This document shows, one piece after another, positions 61,301-64,000 of a stretch of 64,000 nt of DNA. The notes beneath the pieces were generated by a model. That model was not told the origin of the DNA. It saw nothing but the letters and a program-made list of their open reading frames with translations, and searched no databases. The first letter of the stretch is position 1. Every line of letters begins with the position of its first letter. Made by a program: the position numbers and the translations under genes. Source of the stretch: Mariniphaga sediminis (GTDB lineage Bacteria; Bacteroidota; Bacteroidia; Bacteroidales; Prolixibacteraceae); the NCBI RefSeq assembly GCF_003573545.1, contig NZ_QWET01000001.1, positions 434,001 to 498,000 on the forward strand. The letters run 5' to 3'.

Positions 61301-61727
61301 GGCTAGGATGTACGAAAACATGGTTAGGCCGTATATCGAAAGGTGGATGAATATGCCTATGTTTATCGATGGTCAATACTGGAGCAAATACAATACTGAT
61401 GAAGAGAACCAAAAAACTAAGTACCCAAGATTAACGGATGTAAATCAGGGGAATAATTATCAAATGTCTGATTTTTGGTTGTTTAACGGAGCTTATCTTA
61501 GAGTAAAAAATATAACATTAGGTTATACAGTACCTGAAAGTATAACTTCTAAAATTAGCGTGAAATCCCTACGAATTTATTCGAGTGTTTCTGATTTGTT
61601 TTCGATACATAAGTATCCAAAAGGATGGGATCCGGAACATAAAATAACTGATAACAATATTTTAAGCAGTCTCTCTGCTTACCCAATCACTAGTTCTTTA
61701 ATATTTGGTGTTTCAGTAAAATTTTAA
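58311..61727 (+). CDS. SusC/RagA TonB-dependent receptor with STN domain (second system)
   Basis: A 1,138-residue outer-membrane importer with signal peptide (LTMFLLLLGLLQVSAESYSQ), STN domain (LRIKMENVPIVEVFDEIERL through ILDKVFRNKELDYEILDRFI), carboxypeptidase-like domain (VSGKVTDSGGQPLPGVTVVV), TonB-box region (LEEVIAIGYGSVKKKDLTGA), plug and barrel. The STN to TonB-box region is very similar to that of the first SusC, while the barrels differ, which fits different substrates. It is followed after 13 bases by its SusD. Confidence 0.94.
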   Translation: MKKFKTKPGIVFYIPLKKVLLMTKLTMFLLLLGLLQVSAESYSQTAKLRIKMENVPIVEVFDEIERLSQFRFFYDNDLVDLSENVSVDAEGESIADILDKVFRNKELDYEILDRFILVKSPNDREILSVKDNFTQQQQTVSGKVTDSGGQPLPGVTVVVKGTTEGIVTNADGVYTLTNISGNATLVFSFVGMKTQEVVVGDQTTVNITMEEETIGLEEVIAIGYGSVKKKDLTGAVGSVTGDIISKRQTTNIANSLQGAISGIMVTRTNDAPGAEATIRIRGITTLSSNNPLIIMDGIPVSSINDINPNDVESISVLKDAASASIYGARAAAGVILVTTKRASSDELALNYNFEYGIKKPTTLAEYADGVRYMQMVNELTWNDLGNGSNDEYSVFEKDLIDDYGTLNASDPNHYPETNWTDLILSNNSPSQSHLLSLSGGSNVVKTKASLGYDNTEALYEGASYERLTLRVNNDFVINPFLAASLDVFVKREKYDNPVIEPLYRLNSAPIFAAEWSDGRIAEGKSGENVYGLLKYGGFREKYNNQLGGKVRLDFSPFDDLKISGTVSRIFNDHENKTFKKYIPYYSADDPTILLGNIDRADRTSLAEIRTNDKNMVLQFSANYLKDFGEHSLNVMTGYESYSYFFQDLNASSDYMAMTSFPYLDVGNDNYRFNRGGAYENAYRSYFARLMYNFKSKYLIQGNARYDGSSRFHKDHRWGLFPSLSAGWVMSEESFLEDSPFLSFLKLRASYGMLGNERIGNYPYQSTMVYGNTEFYQGTNVISEITAAQDRYVIEDITWETTKTLDIGLDANLFDNRLRFTADYYEKTTSDMLLAIEIPDFMGSGNPENNTGTMYTKGWETNLEWNGAFGDWNYSVSFNLSDSKTKIGDLGGTQFLGDQVKMEGSEFNEWYGYLSDGIFQTEDEVASSPLLSSSSKPGDIKYKDISGPNGEPDGIISAEYDRKLLGGSLPRYLFGGNINLNYKNFDFLLVYQGVGKQKARMYENMVRPYIERWMNMPMFIDGQYWSKYNTDEENQKTKYPRLTDVNQGNNYQMSDFWLFNGAYLRVKNITLGYTVPESITSKISVKSLRIYSSVSDLFSIHKYPKGWDPEHKITDNNILSSLSAYPITSSLIFGVSVKF

Positions 61728-61740
61728 AAACCAATAAATT

Positions 61741-63447
61741 ATGAAAATTAAAATATTATTAATTATATCAGGATTTATTTTTTTTACAGCATGTAACGAG
61801 TTAGATCTGAATCCACTTTCTGAAGGATCCAGTGAAAACTGGTTTTCCAATGAACAGGAAATTAACATGTCACTAAACGATTTATACGGGTATACCTATT
61901 GGGGGGGGAAACATAAATATTTAAAGCGTAAAGAGGAATATACTGATGACTGGACATACAGGAATGCAGTTAGTGATGTATTAAACGGCAGTATTGACGG
62001 AACCAGCGACTTTGTAATTGAAAAGTGGCAAAGTTGCTATAAGGGAATTGCGCATGCAAATACTATTATCGAAAACCTTGAAGACCCCAAAGTGTCGTTG
62101 TCAGAGGATTTGATAAACAGATATTTAGGGGAAGCCCGTTTTGTACGGGCCGCCCAGTATGCTGAATTAATTTCGTATTTTGGAGATGTGGTGTTTGTCA
62201 CCAAACAACTGGATATTGATGAAGCATTTGCAATGGGAAGGACATCAAAAGAGACTATCTTGGAAAGTATATATGAAGACTATGATTTTGCAATTCAATA
62301 TTTACCGGTTAGTTACAGTAGTTCACAACCCCGCAGGGCAACCAAAGGAGCAGCGTTAGCTATGAAAGCACGTATTGCTTTGTATAATCAGGATTGGGCT
62401 TTAGCACGCGATGCCGCAAAAGCCTGTATGGATTTAGGCGTATATTCTCTCCACTCAAATTTTGCAGAATTTTTTTATAGTGAAACAAAGGAATCGCCTG
62501 AATCTATTTTCAGGATACCTAGCTCCACTGAATTTGGAAGTGATGTTTATATAAAGAATTGGAAAACCCGGAATTCAGGAGGGACAGCAGCCAGGGAACC
62601 CTCCTGGGATCTTTTCTTTTCTTTCCTTTGCATTGACGGACTTCCCATCCACGAGTCACCATTGTTTGATCCTCAAAATCCTTTTGAAAACCGTGACCCA
62701 AGATGTGCAGTAACATTTGCTGAATTTAATAAACCGTATTTGGGGATAATGTATAGTCCTCATCCTGATTCTTTAACTGTCATGAATTTTAACACGGGGC
62801 AGAGGATACCAAACAACGATACAAGGTCGGTTATAGGGTGGGCTGCATACCATGGAATGGTTTTGAAAAAATTTGTCTCTGATGCCTGGAAAGATGTTTC
62901 CTGGGTTAAATTAGATAATGTGGTTATGCGGTATGCAGATGTGCTATTGATGTATGCGGAAGCAAAGGTTGAATTAGATGAGATCGATGCATCCATGTTG
63001 AATGCTATTAATATGGTACGGGCTAGGGCTTACGGTGTGGATGTATCTGCGACATCAGAATATCCTGCCGTTACCAATGAAGGGCAGTCACGTGTGAGGA
63101 AGATTGTCCGTACAGAAAGGCGGATGGAATTAGCTTGGGAAGGCCTGCGTTATATGGATATTTTGCGTTGGGGTATAGCAGAACAAGTGCTGAACTTCGA
63201 GACATACGGAATGCTTAATGTTCCTGAGTTATATGAGAAAGTTATAAATAAAGGATTGTGGTTTTTCCCGGAAGTACCGGAGATGGACGAAGAAAATTGG
63301 TTCCCAGTCTTTGAACCTACCTATAATAAAGGATTGATTAGAATTCTTTCGACGCGGGAGTTTGACCCTGCAAAACATTACCTGTGGCCAATTCCATCAA
63401 AAGAAATACTTATTAACGAAAATCTTGATCAAAATCCAAATTATTAA
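61741..63447 (+). CDS. SusD/RagB glycan-binding lipoprotein (second system)
   Basis: A 568-residue lipoprotein (lipobox FFTACNELDL, Cys18). Typical SusD helices (YKGIAHANTIIENLEDPKVS, YLGEARFVRAAQYAELISYF) and C-terminal motif (HYLWPIPSKEILINENLDQN) are present. Length is normal, unlike the shorter SusD of the first system. It pairs with the SusC encoded just upstream. Confidence 0.93.
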   Translation: MKIKILLIISGFIFFTACNELDLNPLSEGSSENWFSNEQEINMSLNDLYGYTYWGGKHKYLKRKEEYTDDWTYRNAVSDVLNGSIDGTSDFVIEKWQSCYKGIAHANTIIENLEDPKVSLSEDLINRYLGEARFVRAAQYAELISYFGDVVFVTKQLDIDEAFAMGRTSKETILESIYEDYDFAIQYLPVSYSSSQPRRATKGAALAMKARIALYNQDWALARDAAKACMDLGVYSLHSNFAEFFYSETKESPESIFRIPSSTEFGSDVYIKNWKTRNSGGTAAREPSWDLFFSFLCIDGLPIHESPLFDPQNPFENRDPRCAVTFAEFNKPYLGIMYSPHPDSLTVMNFNTGQRIPNNDTRSVIGWAAYHGMVLKKFVSDAWKDVSWVKLDNVVMRYADVLLMYAEAKVELDEIDASMLNAINMVRARAYGVDVSATSEYPAVTNEGQSRVRKIVRTERRMELAWEGLRYMDILRWGIAEQVLNFETYGMLNVPELYEKVINKGLWFFPEVPEMDEENWFPVFEPTYNKGLIRILSTREFDPAKHYLWPIPSKEILINENLDQNPNY

Positions 63448-63480
63448 TAAAGAAAGAACCGCAAATCATTGAAATAAAAA

Positions 63481-63509
63481 ACCGGGAAGTGTTACCGCAC
63501 TGCCCGGGT
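63481..63509 (+). other. Hairpin upstream of the third susC
   Basis: ACCGGGAAGTG pairs with CACTGCCCGGGT with one bulge and one mismatch around a six-base loop (TTACCG). It lies in the same position relative to susC as in the first two systems. Confidence 0.5.
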
Positions 63510-63566
63510 ATTATTTTGAAATACGCTCAAGGTGAGCATAAGTCAAACGTAAAAACATTCAAATTT

Positions 63567-64000
63567 ATGAAAAAAAAGTTATCAATGAGATGGCTATTGG
63601 ACGGATATGTCCTATACCACAAAATCTTATTAATTATTAAATTCACATTGTTTCTGTTCTTTTTGGCAATTTTTCAATCACTGGCAACAAATAGTTATAG
63701 CTTGTCAACCAAAGTGTCTTTGGAATTTAAGAATAAAAGAATTATAGAAGTCTTAAATGTCATTGAGGACAAAACAGAGTATCATTTTTTCTATAACGAT
63801 CAATTGATCGATGCAGACAGGTCTGTTTCGTTTCAATGCTCAAATGAAAACATTGAGACTGTACTGGATTATATTTTTAAGGATACGGGTGTTAGTTATC
63901 AGATTAAAGACAGGCAAATATTATTGACTAACCAGGTTTCTTTAAATTTAGATATTTCAGGTAAGATTGTTAATCAATCAGGTGAACCAATCCCTGGTGT
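63567..64000 (+). CDS. SusC/RagA TonB-dependent receptor with STN domain, N-terminal part (third system, truncated by the window)
   Basis: The first 144 codons run to the window edge. The N-terminal signal segment (ILLIIKFTLFLFFLAIFQSL) is followed by an STN domain (VSLEFKNKRIIEVLNVIEDK, FFYNDQLIDADRSVSF, DYIFKDTGVSYQIKDRQILL) and the start of the carboxypeptidase-like domain (LDISGKIVNQSGEPIPGV). No sigma or anti-sigma gene lies between the second susD and this gene, so it is either part of the second system or controlled by a distant regulator. Confidence 0.88.
   Translation, partial: MKKKLSMRWLLDGYVLYHKILLIIKFTLFLFFLAIFQSLATNSYSLSTKVSLEFKNKRIIEVLNVIEDKTEYHFFYNDQLIDADRSVSFQCSNENIETVLDYIFKDTGVSYQIKDRQILLTNQVSLNLDISGKIVNQSGEPIPG

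Overview
The window comes from a Bacteroidota chromosome, probably a free-living or marine member of the Bacteroidales/Marinilabiliales side. This placement is inferred from SusC/SusD pairs with ECF sigma/FecR regulators, the TnnTTTG-like -7 promoter boxes (TATTTTTG, TAAATTTG), the Bacteroides-type tra genes and a PPi-dependent phosphofructokinase. The species cannot be named from sequence alone.

Layout. 1-1215 is the 3'-truncated end of a lipoprotein gene on the minus strand. 2180-15731 is a visibly GC-richer block: a Bacteroides-type conjugation module (TraE, F, G, I, J, K, L, M, N-like proteins, a VirD4-type coupling protein, a PH-domain protein, a DUF4099/DUF3945 protein, a small relaxosome protein and a relaxase). 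No integrase, traA-D, traO-Q or rte-type regulator is visible, so it is partial, minimal, or extends left of the window. 15732-36203 is a defence-rich accessory region. It holds gene remnants, an AlbA_2/Schlafen-type regulator, an archaeal-type ATPase with a nuclease-like C-terminus, WYL and HIRAN proteins, and a complete type I-B CRISPR-Cas locus in the order cas8b-cas7-cas5-cas3-(DUF6398)-cas6-cas1-cas2-cas4. The array has 41 full repeats plus one decayed end repeat, and a Fic-domain protein with an HTH-like N-terminus follows. 36239-37785 is a three-gene HipB/HipS/HipT-like toxin-antitoxin operon with three regularly spaced operators.

38010-45605 is ordinary core genome: tRNA-Pro(GGG), trxB, a prolyl oligopeptidase, a CNNM/CBS membrane protein, PPi-phosphofructokinase and kdsA, several with clear terminators. 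45744-64000 is a glycan-uptake region with two sigma/anti-sigma-controlled SusC/SusD systems and the start of a third SusC. The first system carries two phosphodiester glycosidase (NAGPA-type) proteins and a BACON/beta-helix lipoprotein, which suggests a phosphodiester-linked glycan as substrate. Each SusC gene is preceded by a compact RNA hairpin with a six-base loop.

Most unusual points: a DUF6398 gene sits inside the cas operon next to a remnant of a second cas6 start; the array has a duplicated spacer and a shifted near-duplicate; the CRISPR island is flanked by two related AlbA_2 C-termini, one intact and one broken; an exact 24-bp-period repeat array precedes the Fic gene; HipT-like operators are spaced exactly 61 bp apart; and paired 15-bp palindromic repeats lie at the predicted transcription start of the ATPase gene.
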